Source of the DNA: Odontesthes bonariensis
Lineage: Eukaryota > Chordata > Actinopteri > Atheriniformes > Atherinopsidae
Direction of reading: 5' to 3'
NCBI RefSeq assembly: GCF_027942865.1
Contig: NC_134509.1
Location: 26,160,697-26,224,696 of the forward strand
DNA: 64,000 nucleotides
Shown here: one piece after another, positions 45,909-58,900 of the stretch
Numbering within the stretch: the first letter of the stretch is position 1
How the letters are laid out: the number at the start of each line of letters is the position of its first letter
Notes under the pieces: generated by a model
Databases searched by the model: none
What the model was told of the DNA's origin: nothing
The model's input: the letters and a program-made list of their open reading frames with translations, nothing else
Translations under genes and position numbers: made by a program

Positions 45909-48900
45909 CTAAAGGTTCCCCCAAGTGTTCGGAGGTGGGAACTGGTCGACGTCACCAGATTCATCGTGAGATTTCTCCCCCAGGTTGAAAGTCAGCTTGT
46001 ACCGCAAGCGCACTTTTTCCTGAAACGAGAACAAAACCATCACTTCAAACCGCTGACGCTTCTCAACTTGCTGTGAACACCTCAAACTGATTAGGAGAAG
46101 AATGCTTCAATCCTTATGCTTTCCTTAAAATGCTTTGTATGCTTCTGATATTTAGGTGTTGAAAGTGAGACATTTTACCATTCCATTTGACCATTTCATG
46201 AAAAATATTAGCTCATCTTGAATTTGATGGCAGCAATACGTCTGAAAACAGTTGCGAAAAGTAAGTGGAGAACCATGCTGGATGTTCAGTAATCTGCAAA
46301 ATACTGTGTCTACAAATTGTGAAGCAATGTGAGAATGATGTCCGTACAAAATATCATCCAAAGAGTCAGAGCATCTGGGGACATCTCTGTGCAAGAGACA
46401 CGGCTTAAAACCTATATTTTAAGGGATTTCCGTGATTTTCACTGCATTAAAAACAGATTCTCTGATGGAAATCACTGCATGGGCTCAGAAACACTTCCAG
46501 AAATCATTGTCTGTGAACAGAGCTCACTGTGCCATTCACAAATTAAGGTTGCAAAGCTCTACCATGCAAAGGAGAAGCCCTATGTGAACATGATCCAGAA
46601 ACACTGCCGTCTTCCCTGGATCAAAGCTCATTTTAATGTGGAGAACTGTTCTGTGGTCAGAGGAGTCGAAGTATTCTTTTTTTTTTTCATCCTGCATCCT
46701 CCAGACTAAAGAGTAGAGGAGATAATCTGGTATGTTATCATCACTCAGTCCAAAAGCATGCATCTCTGACGGTATGTGGGTGCATTAGTGTCCCTGGAAA
46801 TGGCAACTTGCCAACTGGAAAGATGCCATCAATATTGAAAAGTATATAAAAGTTTAACAGCAACATTAGCTCCCATCCTTTTTCAGGGAAGTCCTTTAAT
46901 TTCAGCAAGACATTGTTAAACCACAAACTGCATCAATTACAACAGCATGGCTTCATAGAAGAAGAGTCTGGCTGCTGGACTGGCCTGCCTGCAGTCCGGA
47001 GCTTTCACCAAATTAAGTCCTCTATCAGACAAGAATGGGACAACATTTCTTTCCCAAAGGTCCAACAGCTGGTCTCAGTTCCCTCCTCAGAGCTTTCATG
47101 AAATATCAAAATGTCTCACTTTCAATATTTGTTCTGTTTTCTATTGTGAGTAAAATATTGGTTTGAGGTTTATAAATCGTATCGTTAACATTTTACACGG
47201 CGTCCTAACTTTTTTTTATTTTGAGGATCTACCGAGCTGACTCAGATTATGACACATGAGTGATAACAGCAGACCTTGTGAGGATTGGCCAAGAGCAGAA
47301 TCTGTGTGATAGCAGCTGGAGGCAGGATGGGATTGAAGGCGGGGAGCTCAGTACTGGAGGGAGGCTGCAGCTTTACTTTCATCACCTAGAAAACACACCA
47401 ATTGAAGCATGAAAAACTGTGTAGTAACAGATATCCGCAGTTTGTCCACAAATATGTTTTCCACTTGTCTGAAAGTCTTAAAATAAGCCGGTTGAATTTA
47501 AAAGTTCAGGAGCCTTCTTGATCATTACTGTAATTAAACCGAACAGCAGAAAAACCTGCACTTACTCTGGGCACAGCTGCCTGGAAACGTATGTTGGTAA
47601 CAGGAATAGGGGCTGAGGACAGCATGGAGATGATCACCACCAGCACATCGGGTCTCGATGGAGGACAGTCCCGTGCAAAGGTGAACAAAACCCGAAGGCT
47701 GTGTTTGTCGAATACAGTAACTGGTAACAAGCTGCCTGAAAACAGATGAGCAGACACGTGACGTGCAGAAATGAAAAGAAAATATAGCCGCAACAGGCAA
47801 TGAATAAACAGTTTGTGAGCATTTCAAGTATCAGCATTTCTGTGATCTCATTGAGCTTGAAAACATACATTAATTGCAGCATTTTTCAGCTGGTTTCATG
47901 TGTATGGGCAAATATTTTGCTGAGGTTTGATCAAACACTTGGTGCTATACAAAATGAACAGGCCCGTACATGCGTTTAGAATTTCAGGGAGATATCTCGT
48001 CATGTCTGTGAGATATTACGAATTTTTGAAAATGACTTTTTCTCTTTACCGACAAGTAAAAGGGCACACTGAAAGTTCCCTCACAGCTTTAAACGACTCA
48101 AGTCTATACAATTCAGTTTTAGTTTCAAAATGATTGCTCTAGAGGTTTCTGCAAAGATCTAAAAAAAGAGACAATGTCAAGCAGGAAACCAAAATATGCA
48201 GACATTACTCGATTACTCTAGTCCAAGCAGCCTTTTAGATAAATTTAAACTTTATTATTATAGTGCCAGCTATTGGTAAAGTGCTCCAAGTCTTAAGTTT
48301 TTGCTGCACAAACACAAAGAGTGCCTTTAATCATATCGATATTAAGGCCTTTAAAATGAGGAACAACCTTTCTTTCAACCAGCATCCTTGCCTTGGTTCT
48401 GGTTCTAATGCTTACTAGGTTTGATTGATTCCAACGGCACCGTCACGTCAGCTAGAGAGATGTTATCATAGGGATCAGCAGCAGCTAATGTGTTTTTCTC
48501 GGCAAGACTAAGATTGGAGAGGAGGAGGGCATGAGGCTGTTCTGAATTGGTGACCAGGCTGGACGGCGGCCCGGGAGCTGGAGCGGGATCGGTGCAGGTG
48601 GTGACTGCAGAAGGAGCAGCCTGACAGCTGGAGCTGGACCTGGTCTGGAGATCTCTTAAAGTGACTCTAGATGCAGGCTGGAGCTTGTCCCTGCGTCATT
48701 AAGAACAAAAACGCAAAAATTTGGTTTTCAAAGATTTTCAACATACAACTTCCCTTTACTAAATAAACCCCACTGCAGAGGTAATGATAAAACAAGTCAC
48801 GCTACCTTCTTTGAGACAACTTTTAACATATGAATTATGTATTTTCCAGTCGTCCTTCCTTACCATTTGACCTGCTGGCTCTCTGGAGGCAAAGACTGTT

Positions 48901-51900
48901 GTATCAAAGTCTTTCCCAGTAACTCCAGCTCTTCCATGGCTTTAGGAGGAGCAGTAGGGACCCCTACTGGTGGAGTCTGTGCTGTCTGACGCACAGATGG
49001 TAGCAACACTGCAGCTGGCACAGATGGAGCAGATGATTCTGCAGCATCTAAAGACTGAGAGCATGTGGGAAGGTTTAATACTCGAGTCGACGATGGTGTA
49101 AAGTAGACAATTAAAGCATATTTTATTCATGTTTTTGTTATTAAAAAAAAAAAAAAAAAAAAAGTGTATTTTCCAGGGTTCAAAGCCAGCATGTGCAGCC
49201 GTGTCTTACTTCGCACCTGAGAGATGTTGTTGGAGTCACAGTTTTCCGTTAGATTCAGTCCTAAGAGATCAGAAAACAACATGACATCAAATGTATTAAA
49301 ATGGTTTCCTTGTTATTTACGCTGAAACATTTTTAAATAAATCTTTTAACCATCTGTGTCCAGTTGGGCTGAAGTTGCTTACCCAAAGACATTAGTTCAT
49401 CGTCCAAAAGGCTCAAACCCACGTTCTGAGTCAGAGTCTGTAGGCCAGAAAACTCTGGATTGGATGGTTCTGTGTTAAGTCCGGTCAGGTCTAAAAGTGC
49501 TGAACTTTTGCTGCCCGATTTCAAATCTGCAGAAATGGTGTAAAAGTTAAAGTAAATACTGATGGATGTCCAATTACACTTAACTGCACACTTCAACAGA
49601 AACCTGGGAAAAAGTTACATGCACCGACCTGGTTGTGACATCATGGAAATGCCATCTTTTGTCACATCCTCACCCTTAACCAGCTGTCTGTAAAGATTTA
49701 TGACTTGTGTCAAGCTGTCATTTGCCTGCAAGATATCCGCTGCAAAGAGAGAAAACATTATCAACACCACAGTGGCTTTCAAATCCTACACTATTAAATC
49801 CTGCTTAGATTGAACTTACCTAAAGCTTCATCGTTGTCCTCTGTATCACTCGCTAATCTGAACAGCGTAGGCCTCATCTTTTCACAGCGCTGGTAAAGAT
49901 CCTGTAATAAAAAATAAAAAAAACATGTTGGATCATTGAAACCAAACCTCTACTGCGTGCTTTAAGCAGGACCACAAGCTCCTAAACAGACTAAATCTGA
50001 ACTCATCAGACCAGATAACCTTTTTTCAATCGCTTCAGAGTGAAATCTCACTGCTTCCTAGGTTTTCTTCAGGCTACAAAGCTCTTTAGAACCAATAACT
50101 TCTCTTATGTTGTACATGTGGAAATGTTCTTACTTTCACTACCTCGGACACTTCTTGACCCAATTTCTGGAGTTTCCCTAGTTGTTTTGTTTGCTTGTTG
50201 CAGAATAAATTTGACTCTTCTGAAACATCTTTTGCACAACCACAGAATGTATCCTCTGATGTTGTTTTAAGAATGAGAAACAACTCATTGCACCAGTTAG
50301 GGTTAAATAACTTGCTGCCAGCTGAGGCTGCGGTATGTTTCCAATGTGAAGGCAGGACTTATTTGCTTAGTTAAAACCAGGTGGAGAGGTTGTGTGCATA
50401 CGTAGACACAAACACCTTTAATCCTGATCAGACTATAATTAAAAAAAAAAAGGTAGACTGCACCAAAACACTGGTTAGGTGGTACAGTTGTGTCATGTTT
50501 ATTTTGATGTATATGTAAAAATTAAGCCCCAATGCAAGCGCGTCTCCTTTGGTTAAAGCTCTGATTTCTTGTCTTCTCTCTCCTTGCGTCTGTCCTCTGG
50601 TGGGAGGGACTAAAATGCAACAAGGAATCAAGGGAGTACAAATTGGGAAATGGGATAACTGGTCAATGTGGGTTAGTGTCTGTGGTAGTGAAAACAGAAC
50701 AAATTCCAGTCGTGGCTGCAAAAAAACCCAAATGCATGCCATTCAGGGCTGCTGTAGTTGCATGCTTGAGTGGGAGGAGGGCAACCCGTTTGGATTTGAT
50801 TGGCTCATTCTAATGCCATAGAAAACACTATTCTTATTTTCCCTTATTTACACAGATGGAAAATATAATGGACAATAGATCACCCTAAATGTGACGCACT
50901 GGAACTTTAAGAGGAAACATAAAAAGATTCATTTAATATTTGCATTTAACACAAATGATAACAAGAGTAGCTTTAAAGGCAGCAATTATGTTTCTTAAGC
51001 AAGTAAAATCTAGTCCAGCGCATCTGTAAAATAACATTTTGAGTCTGTAAATTGCTTCTAAAAATGTGTTGAGCTCCACAAACCTTAATGAGCTCCAGGT
51101 TGCTCTGGGAGCAGCTCTCCTTGTTGTAACCCTCCAGCAGCTGGCTCAGCAGGCTCACACTCTCGTTCACTTCCTGGATGGCATTTACTCGCTTTGACAC
51201 TTTCTCCACTCGCTTTTGATCCTGGGAAAAGGAGTGGTGATTATTTTCATCATGACAGGCAAGGCAAGGCAAGTTTGTAGAGCACAATCCGTACACAAGG
51301 CAATTTAAGGAGCTTCACAGCTAAATAAAACCACAAGAAGGCAAATAAAATCGTTCCATAAAACATAAAAAATAATCATCAATTAATTAAATTAAAAACG
51401 AAGAGCACATATAAAATACTTCCAGGTGTCATATGCACAGCTAAATAGAACTGTTTTCAGCCTGGCTTTAAACATTGTCAGAGTTGAGGCCTGTCTCACA
51501 TCTTCTGGAAGACTGTTCCAGATTTTAGGGTGAAACGCAGCCTCACCTTGTTTAGTCCTGACTCTGGGCACCAGCAGGAGACCCCTCACTGAGGTTCTCA
51601 GAGCCCGAGTTGGTTCATATGGCTCTAACATGTCAGAGATGTACTTTGGCGCTTGACAATGAAGAGAGTTGTACACGAGCAGAGCTGTTTTAAAGTCTAT
51701 TCTCTGAGCGACAGGAAGCCAGTGCAGAGACCTGAGCACTGGACTAATATGGTTGTATTTCCTGGTTCTAGTCAGGACTCGAGCAGCAGCATTCTGGATG
51801 TACTGCAGCTGTCTTACAGCCCGTTTAGAGAGCCCAGTGAGCAGGCCGTTACAGTAGTCTAACCTGCTGGAGACAAATGCATGGATCAGTCTTTCTAAGT

Positions 51901-54900
51901 CTGGTTTAGACACTATTCCTTTGATTCTGGCAATGTCTTTTAGATGGTAAAAAGCTGCTGATGTTATTGATTTAATGTGGCTGTTAAAGTTCAGGTCTGA
52001 GTCCAATATTACCCCGAGATTTCTAACCTGATTATGTAGGTTTTAGAGAGAGAGTCTTAAGGTGACTGATAACACTTTCTCTGTTTCTGTGGGCCACAGA
52101 CAATGATTTCAGTTTTGTCTGAGTTTAGCTGGAGAAAATTATTTTGCATCCACACACTAATCTGGTCGATGCAGTGACATAATGTATCTACAGGCCCGTG
52201 TTCTCCTGCCGTCAGTGACACGTAGATCTGAGTGTCATCTGCATAGTTTTGGTAGGACACACTGCAGCTGCTTTTTAGCTGGCTGTACAGACAGCACTGG
52301 CATGACAAAACGATGGTGATAAACAGCTTAAGACTGTTTTGTGCGATGGCCTTACTTCTTAAAACTCTTCAAGAACATATATTCAACATAACTGTTAGAA
52401 AACAATAGCTTTTAAAGATTGTAAACTTCAACCATTTGGAGATTTAAGCCAAGAAGTATGGCTTTTATTATGTCAATGAACATTTTTTGGGATATTTAGC
52501 TCACTACACCCGTGATGGATAAGACTGGAGGCGTGTTGGAAATGGAATTGAAACAAAGATCTACATGCATGTGAGCACATACTGTGCACCACATTTGGTA
52601 AACATAGCCACTAGCTCACCTCTTGGACCATTTCCTTAATGAGCTTGTTTGCTGCCCTTAAATCATCAGGGTGAGTGCTGTTCAATAGGCGAGACAACAT
52701 CTACAACAACAGGATAAGACAGAAGAGGGGAGGAAAGAAAAGAGGAAGAGAATTTTGTAAACAGTAAGTCCCTTAATAATTTTCCCAGGAGTTTCACTTC
52801 ACATGATTTGATGCGATCTTTTCACTGAGACCTAAACAAGTGCAGAACATGAACAAAAAAAATTCCCATCATACGACAATAAAGGCTGTACATTTGTATG
52901 TAAATCCCCTTACATGCCTCTCTAATGTCATTCGGGCTTCTTGATTACTTCCCATACAAACCTTGGATTTCTCCTCATCCTCAAAGATGGCATTTTTGGC
53001 TCTGGATGGAGGGGGTGGGAGGGGCTTGTCATCAGGAAGCACAGGATCTTGCTTTACAATGCCTGGAAACGACAAGAAAACCCATTAACCTTACATTTAA
53101 AAAAAAAAAAAATTTTTTAAATCAGCCATAAACAGCTCAGCTTCTGTTTTATGCATTTACACTGTATACAGATGAGTTACAGAGTAAAGAACAGTACTGT
53201 CCGAGAGAGCACTTGACATTTTATGGACTAATTCAAATAATATAATTAAGACACTGCTTTTTTTTTCCCCTCTATAAAATACAGAAGAAGTCAGTGTGCT
53301 ACAAATATATCTTATGTAATACCGTCATTCATGTAATTTCAATAGCAACTTCATTTTTGAGATTACACTAGGTTCAACTTCCCATGACTCAGGACATTAG
53401 TCTCATGCTTGTGTTAAAGGGGGAACTGATACTACCCTACCTAGGTGTTAAAAAACAGAATTTAGAGAACTAAACTAAACTTCTGCTGAATAAAGGAAAC
53501 AAAAAACTTCTATAGACCAATCTATGGTGAATAGATGGAATAATGCCAGTGGAAAAATGATCAATTTAAGTCCTTTGTCTTGACAGTTAGCTTTTAAAGT
53601 AAGAAATGTGAAGCGCTCACCCTGTTTTTTCAGCATGTGATAAGCTTCTGTTATCTTGGTCTCATCTGGGAGCCTCAGAGTCCAGCTGTACATCACTTCT
53701 AAAACTTTCTTCTTTACTGGCTCTGGAGCCCGGGTTCCTAAATACTTCAGGGATAAAATGAGAGAGGATATTTCTTCTTTGACATACTGCACTAAAAGTC
53801 CTTGAGTGTTATTAATGAAACTCATATTTAGAATTCCCATGGTCATTGCCCTGGATGTGTGCATCATGAATATGATAACTTTATTCACCTTTCTTCAGAA
53901 ATAAGGTATGACAAGCAATAAGACAACAGTTATTACCTTGGGTGAGACCACCTTGATAAGCTCATTAAGAAAGCGAAACTTCCCCACTTCACTGTGAAAT
54001 CTCTTTCCACAGTTCTTCATACATGTCTCAAGTGCCTGGGAATCGTACAAAGATTTTCTTATTTTCACATATTTACAGATACATTCACTGACAATGACTT
54101 GTCGATTCCAACTCCTACCGTCAGCGCTTGCATCGCCTCCCACTCCTGAGGAGACTGGATTTTGTGGGCCAGAAGTCTGGTTGCAAGCTGAGGCCTGATA
54201 AAGAACAAACAATATCCACTGTGTCAGCAGTGAGGTATAAAAGAGGGATTTTTAAACTAATGATAAAACTTAATATAATCTGTGTAGAAATTTTTTCATA
54301 ATAATAATAATAAAAAAAACGCACAGGAAATGATTCCAGATAACAGCTGGAATGACATCAGTCTCTCCATTTCAGTATAAAATGGTGTTACACATGAGTC
54401 ATTGTTCACAATCTCACCCGTCTGGTTCATTGTCAAGCTGATCACAAAATCCTTTGATAGTTTCCCAGTCAGTCTCCTTATTCAGGGGATTAGTGGCCTT
54501 ATCTGTGCGAAACAAAAACATAATAAAATTCTGCTGGATTAGCTGGACAGCAGTTGGTTGTTTGAATATGCAGACCGTCAATTCTCTGGTTTGGTGCATG
54601 TGTAGAAGGATGCAAAAACGAGTGAGTTTACAGCAGAGGTCCCACAGTTCCTGGGGTTCGGTCTGTCTTTGCTGAACTGGTTTGACATGGTCCTCAAGGT
54701 TTTGTTAGCATTCAGCTTGATGTTACCGGGTATTAAGATTCAAACTATAGGTCACGTTGGTGTATCATCACATATTACAGACGGTCAAAGGTGAACACAA
54801 AGCTCACACACATAGCACAACACGGCAAAGGCTGTACAGTGTTCGACTATCAGTTGGTTCCTCATCGCCAAGTGCACTTTTTGATTTGATGACATTTCTG

Positions 54901-55097
54901 ACTCTTAGAAATCCGTTTCCTTTGGAGCAAGGGGGCAATTACAACATCACACAAAAAATCACTATTAGTTTATACATCATGGTGTCTTAGATATTCTTCG
55001 GTTGTCACTTCGCCTTCAAAACTTTATCCTACATTGAGATATATGACTTACTGATGCGTGACTGCAGGTTAGCCTCATCTGAAGGCGCCGCCGCCAT
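45909..55097 (-). CDS. gga1: GGA1, ARF-dependent clathrin adaptor of the trans-Golgi network, complete
   Basis: Seventeen exons: 55052-55097, 54418-54502, 54119-54194, 53937-54035, 53621-53744, 52962-53062, 52620-52700, 51084-51221, 49820-49901, 49629-49739, 49383-49526, 49217-49260, 48864-49054, 48416-48690, 47566-47735, 47275-47385, 45909-46019; 1989 nt, 662 aa (human GGA1 639). VHS domain about 1-145 (DWETIKGFCDQLDNEPDG, KFRFLNELIKVVSPKYLG), GAT domain about 165-310 (AIFEDEEKSKMLSRLLNS, LFRLASDTEDNDEAL), hinge about 310-520 with SALLDL and an internal dileucine-type motif DDELM at 356-360 preceded by Ser, and the gamma-adaptin ear from about 522 (ITQILLLANPHKEKVRLRYK). The end DVDQFPPPNTWGNL favours GGA1 over GGA3. 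GGAs bind ARF-GTP, ubiquitin and acidic-cluster dileucine cargo such as mannose-6-phosphate receptors. The Ser-LL-DDELM match suggests conserved autoinhibition (inferred). Confidence 0.96.
46150..47215 (+). mobile_element. Degenerate Tc1/mariner-type transposon in gga1 intron 16
   Basis: Broken plus-strand frames keep family blocks such as ENDVRTKYHPKSQSIWGHLC (46335-46395), SDGNHCMGSETLPEI, AKEKPYVNMIQKHCRLPW and RQEWDNISFPKVQQLVSVP (47030-47085). Sequence near both ends shares tgaaagtgagacattt in inverted orientation (46158 and about 47110-47130). Stop codons and frameshifts make it inactive. The assignment to Tc1/mariner rests on remembered similarity of these blocks. Limits are approximate. 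Confidence 0.65.
49141..49163. repeat. Poly(A) run in gga1 intron 12
   Basis: A run of about 21 A residues on the plus strand (poly-T on the gga1 strand), about 90 bp from exon 13. It would strengthen a pyrimidine tract on the gga1 strand but lies on the donor side. Confidence 0.85.
51258..52315 (-). mobile_element. L2-type LINE fragment in gga1 intron 7
   Basis: The minus strand encodes YQNYADDTQIYVSLTAGEHG and FLQLNSDKTEIIVCG (52057-52308), then, after a frameshift, FNSHIKSITSAAFYHLKDIA, FVSSRLDYCNGLLTGLSKRA and HISPVLRSLHWLPVAQRIDF (51392-52006). It is related to, but distinct from, the LINE in ddx17. The copy is 5' truncated before the RT palm and frameshifted. Its 3' tail of (CTTGC)n type at 51258-51274 ends about 36 nt before the acceptor of gga1 exon 8, in sense orientation. 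Confidence 0.85.
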
Positions 55098-55934
55098 CTT
55101 TCGGGAATTCTTAACAAGTGGCTACTATCGCGTGACATTTGTAACATCTCGTGTGAATAGCAACGGGAGCAGCGGCCGCTGTGCAGCTCCCCCAGTCGGG
55201 CTCACAGAGTAACAACAGGGTGGTTCTCAGCAAGGTTGCAGACAGCCTGCCGATGCTTGAACCAACTCGGAGGGCTTAGCAGCGGGAGCAGTGCTGCTTT
55301 AATCAACACTACAGGACTGGGACGTATTTGGCACTGTGTATTTGAATTATATCCTCGAATTAAGGGTGTCGTGAGAAGCGAGCGGTTTAACGGACTCCTC
55401 ATCCAGCGTTTCAACAGCCGTCACAGTCGGTCCACCTCAGAGAGGGAACTCTCACCTCTGTTTCGACCGTATCTGCATCATCGTCCGAAACAGTTGTCAC
55501 TGTATAGCAAGAAGAAGAAAAACCGCAAACTTTGGACCAGCAGTTAGGCTACCGTTGCCGCTTAGCTAACGTATCTACGTCAAGAACTTCGCTGCCCCCC
55601 TTCCTCCCGTTATCAACTCAGGTTATCAACCATGTTCTGCTCCAGTTGATATGTTAACGTCTGTGTGTCGGTAGCTGCATACAGGAAATGAAGTTTACAG
55701 TTCTCTTCGTGGTTGCTAAAGTCAGCTAAAGTCTTGCCCGTTTGCAAGCTATGCTAGTATTTCTAACGTGACTCGGTGGTTGTGTATGAAGGTACCGTGT
55801 CGTCTCATCGGGTGTAGCCTGGCTGTCGCCCCTGGACCAACTCGCTCCTGCTCCCGTTGCTTAGAGTCCCGACTCGTTTAGGACAAAAATATATCGGTTT
55901 TGCTTCACAATAACAACTTTTGTCTGGCGGTACT
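55098..55934. promoter_or_regulatory. Shared upstream region of gga1 and micall1
   Basis: The start codons of gga1 and micall1 point away from each other with 837 bp between them. The interval has a moderate CpG density (gcagcggccgctgtgcagc near 55171, ccgttgccgcttagc near 55550) and a NotI-like gcggccgc. This fits a CpG-type bidirectional promoter. Individual factor sites are not claimed. Confidence 0.55.
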
Positions 55935-58900
55935 ATGATGGGATCTCTGAAGGCTCTCCAGGAGTGGTGTCGGATACAGTGTGAGAATTACAACGATGTG
56001 GAAATCAGGGACATGTCAGCGTCCTTTCGGAACGGCTTGGCATTTTGTGCCATTATACATCGTTTCAGACCAGATCTTATGTAAGTAACCTCAAATCTAA
56101 CAGCATGATATTTATACTAAATGTCCTAAGAAGCCTAATAGGCAGTTAAAATCCGTTTTGCTGTGTTTTAAGGTAGATTACTTAGGATGATAAACCGTTT
56201 TTTTGAGGAAGCAGCCGGATCCAGTGAAAGGCAGACACATCTTTTTTTTAAAGACACGATAGGTTGATATCTGTTGTCTTTAAATTAATTCACAGGTACA
56301 ATTATCACTTGTACGTTTAAATATTCAGGATGTAGATGCAACTCACTCAGCTGTGAGCTCATTTGTGGTCTGGGGTTTCCTGTGAAACATACCAGAGGAG
56401 CTGGTTTTATGTAAGGTTCATGTCCACAAAAAAAATACTTGATTTTAACACATTTGAAGCAGAAAGCTTCTTGTATGAAATCACCACTCTATGATAGGAG
56501 GCAGTTATACTGTTGGTGGGTAGATACCTTGCCATTTGTGTTCAATTTAAACAGTGTTACAACTTACCTCTGATCATACCTCTGATAATAACTGTATTAG
56601 AGCTTTTAGCTCGAGAGGCCAGTGTGGTGTCAGGCTGACAAGCTATGCCCTGTCTGCAACAACACACCCCTCTGCTCCACATTTTACACCTACACAGAGA
56701 GCACCCAAGATGCCACAAAACACAATAACATCTGTGTGATTTATGTGGTTTATTATGGGGGGGGGGGTGACTAGCCAGTGTTTGAGTTGAGGCCAAAAGC
56801 AGACATTTTCAGCCATGGGAGAGTGGTCGTTTGACCAGTTTTTGAACAAACACAGCAAAGGGGTTTTCTAACCGTGTGAATGTCCCAGTACCTCTGACTC
56901 ATATAAGAGGAGCATCCTTTAGTTGTTTTAAAAATCTGTGTGGAAATAGAGCTGTGCAGTCTTATCATTTTAACTTGTGGGTTAAAGCTCTGTTGCCACA
57001 TCACAGGACATACACAGGTCATACCAAGTACGGTCATTTACCTGAAACACGCTTTTCTTGTTAAAAATGTGCACTTTCTAGTAGTTAGCAACATGCAGGT
57101 TCTGTGTGTGTATGAGAACATGATAGAAGAGTCACGAAAATGAAGGATTTGATTGCGAAAATGAATATTTTGGTCACATAGAAGATCACATTAAGCATAA
57201 ACAGGTGTCATGGTGGGGGTCCATTGCAGTCAGCGTCTGCCAGGATACACAGCAGTTATTTTTCCCATTCATTATTTAGATTGACACCACAAATCTCCAT
57301 ACGATTAGTACAAAGCTAGGTCTGGCTGTGTTTTAGTGGTGAGTCAACCTGTGTATTAAGCTACCATTTTGTCCCTTTCAGAATTACCTCAGAGGATTTG
57401 GTGGGATGAAAACTGTTGTTTAAGCTAAAGACATGAGGGTTAACACCCAAAAAAGTTATTTTCACTGTTGTTTTTTTATCCTACAAAATATCCAGGTAAT
57501 CATTCAAGGTGATTTGTTATTTGTCAATAAATCTATTCAAACCATCTCTAAATTCCTATATTTTAGTATTCATTCATTTTCCATCCACCCATTCATTTCT
57601 TACACCCGTTTAATCCAGTTCAAGGTTGCATGGCTGATGGAGGCTATTCCAGCTTACACCCCGAACTGGCTGCCAGTCTATCGCAGGTCCAACACAGAAG
57701 CGAACAACCACACAGAAGTTTGCTGATGCTCTTTCCTACGATCACTTCGGTGCCACCATTTAAAGAAAAAAAACATGCCGTCTCCACACTGAAAGGCCCC
57801 AGCTGAGATTCTTGCTGTAAGGCGGCAGTGTTAGTCACCACTCTTCCAAAGTATAGGAAGAGACGAATGCTTAATACCCAGTTTTAGAGCTTTTCTTTTT
57901 CTTTTGGTCCATGTCCCAGCATGCCCCAGTGTTCAATTTCTAATGTAGCTGCAGTTGACCAGCCAAACTCACTCTGATCCAGACCGACAGCACGTCAGAC
58001 TAAGCTGCAGCTGAGACCTCGGCCTGTCAAACTGGATTTAGCTCTAATGTAGAGCCGGGCGGGCCTGTTGTAGTTCAGCCCTGTACTCTGCAGCCAGCTT
58101 AGTCCTCATCAAAATATATGGCAGTTTCGGAGAAGTTAGCGTCTTAATTCCTTTAGCTCAGGTCAGCCGTCACTTTTGGGTGCAACAAAATTAATTTGTA
58201 ATTCAAACTCCATGCCCTCCCTGCATCAGAAATATGGAAATGTCTTCATAATGTACTTATGGTTTCACCTGGTCCTCTTCTAAAATGCATGTAACCGATA
58301 TATAAGCTTATTAACTTACACTTCACAGTGTCACTTCATCCCAATTATTCTAGTACACAAACTTTTTTTTAAGTCTGACTGAACCCAATTTAGCTGTTTT
58401 ATTGGTTCTCCCAGGTTTGGATCATGTGGATTTTAAAGAACCTGACACATACACTCAGAGACGCACCATTCTTCAGCAGTACCCTTTCCCAAAATAAACC
58501 TGGACTGGGTATCCGAGTCACAGTGGATTAAGTTCGCAATTCCAGTCACACACTACACTAAATCATATTTGTTGGTGACAGCGGGCTCTGTTCGGTAAGG
58601 CTTGAAAATCTGAACCCCCGCCAACAGTTTCGGAAGTGTTTTTATTTTAAGTTGCGGTCGTTTCAGCAGTCTGTGTTGGTAGAGCCAGCCCAGTGTATGT
58701 AGTTTGACACCATCTTGATATTAGAGTTGCTGCTTAGTGTGCTTGTGGCCATGGGAACTAGATTAGAGAGAACAGAGGTCACTTTGTGCAGCTCCAACAC
58801 GGAGCTCATTCACAGGATTTTGCCTTCTTGAAAGTTCCACATGGTTTCCACACGCCCTCACCAAGGTTATGGCGGGTTTTTTTTCCCATCATAGCGTTGT

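Noticed and set aside
45583-46076. Plus-strand frames over the last gga1 exon
   Set aside because: They are antisense shadows of the gga1 ear-domain exon at 45909-46019.
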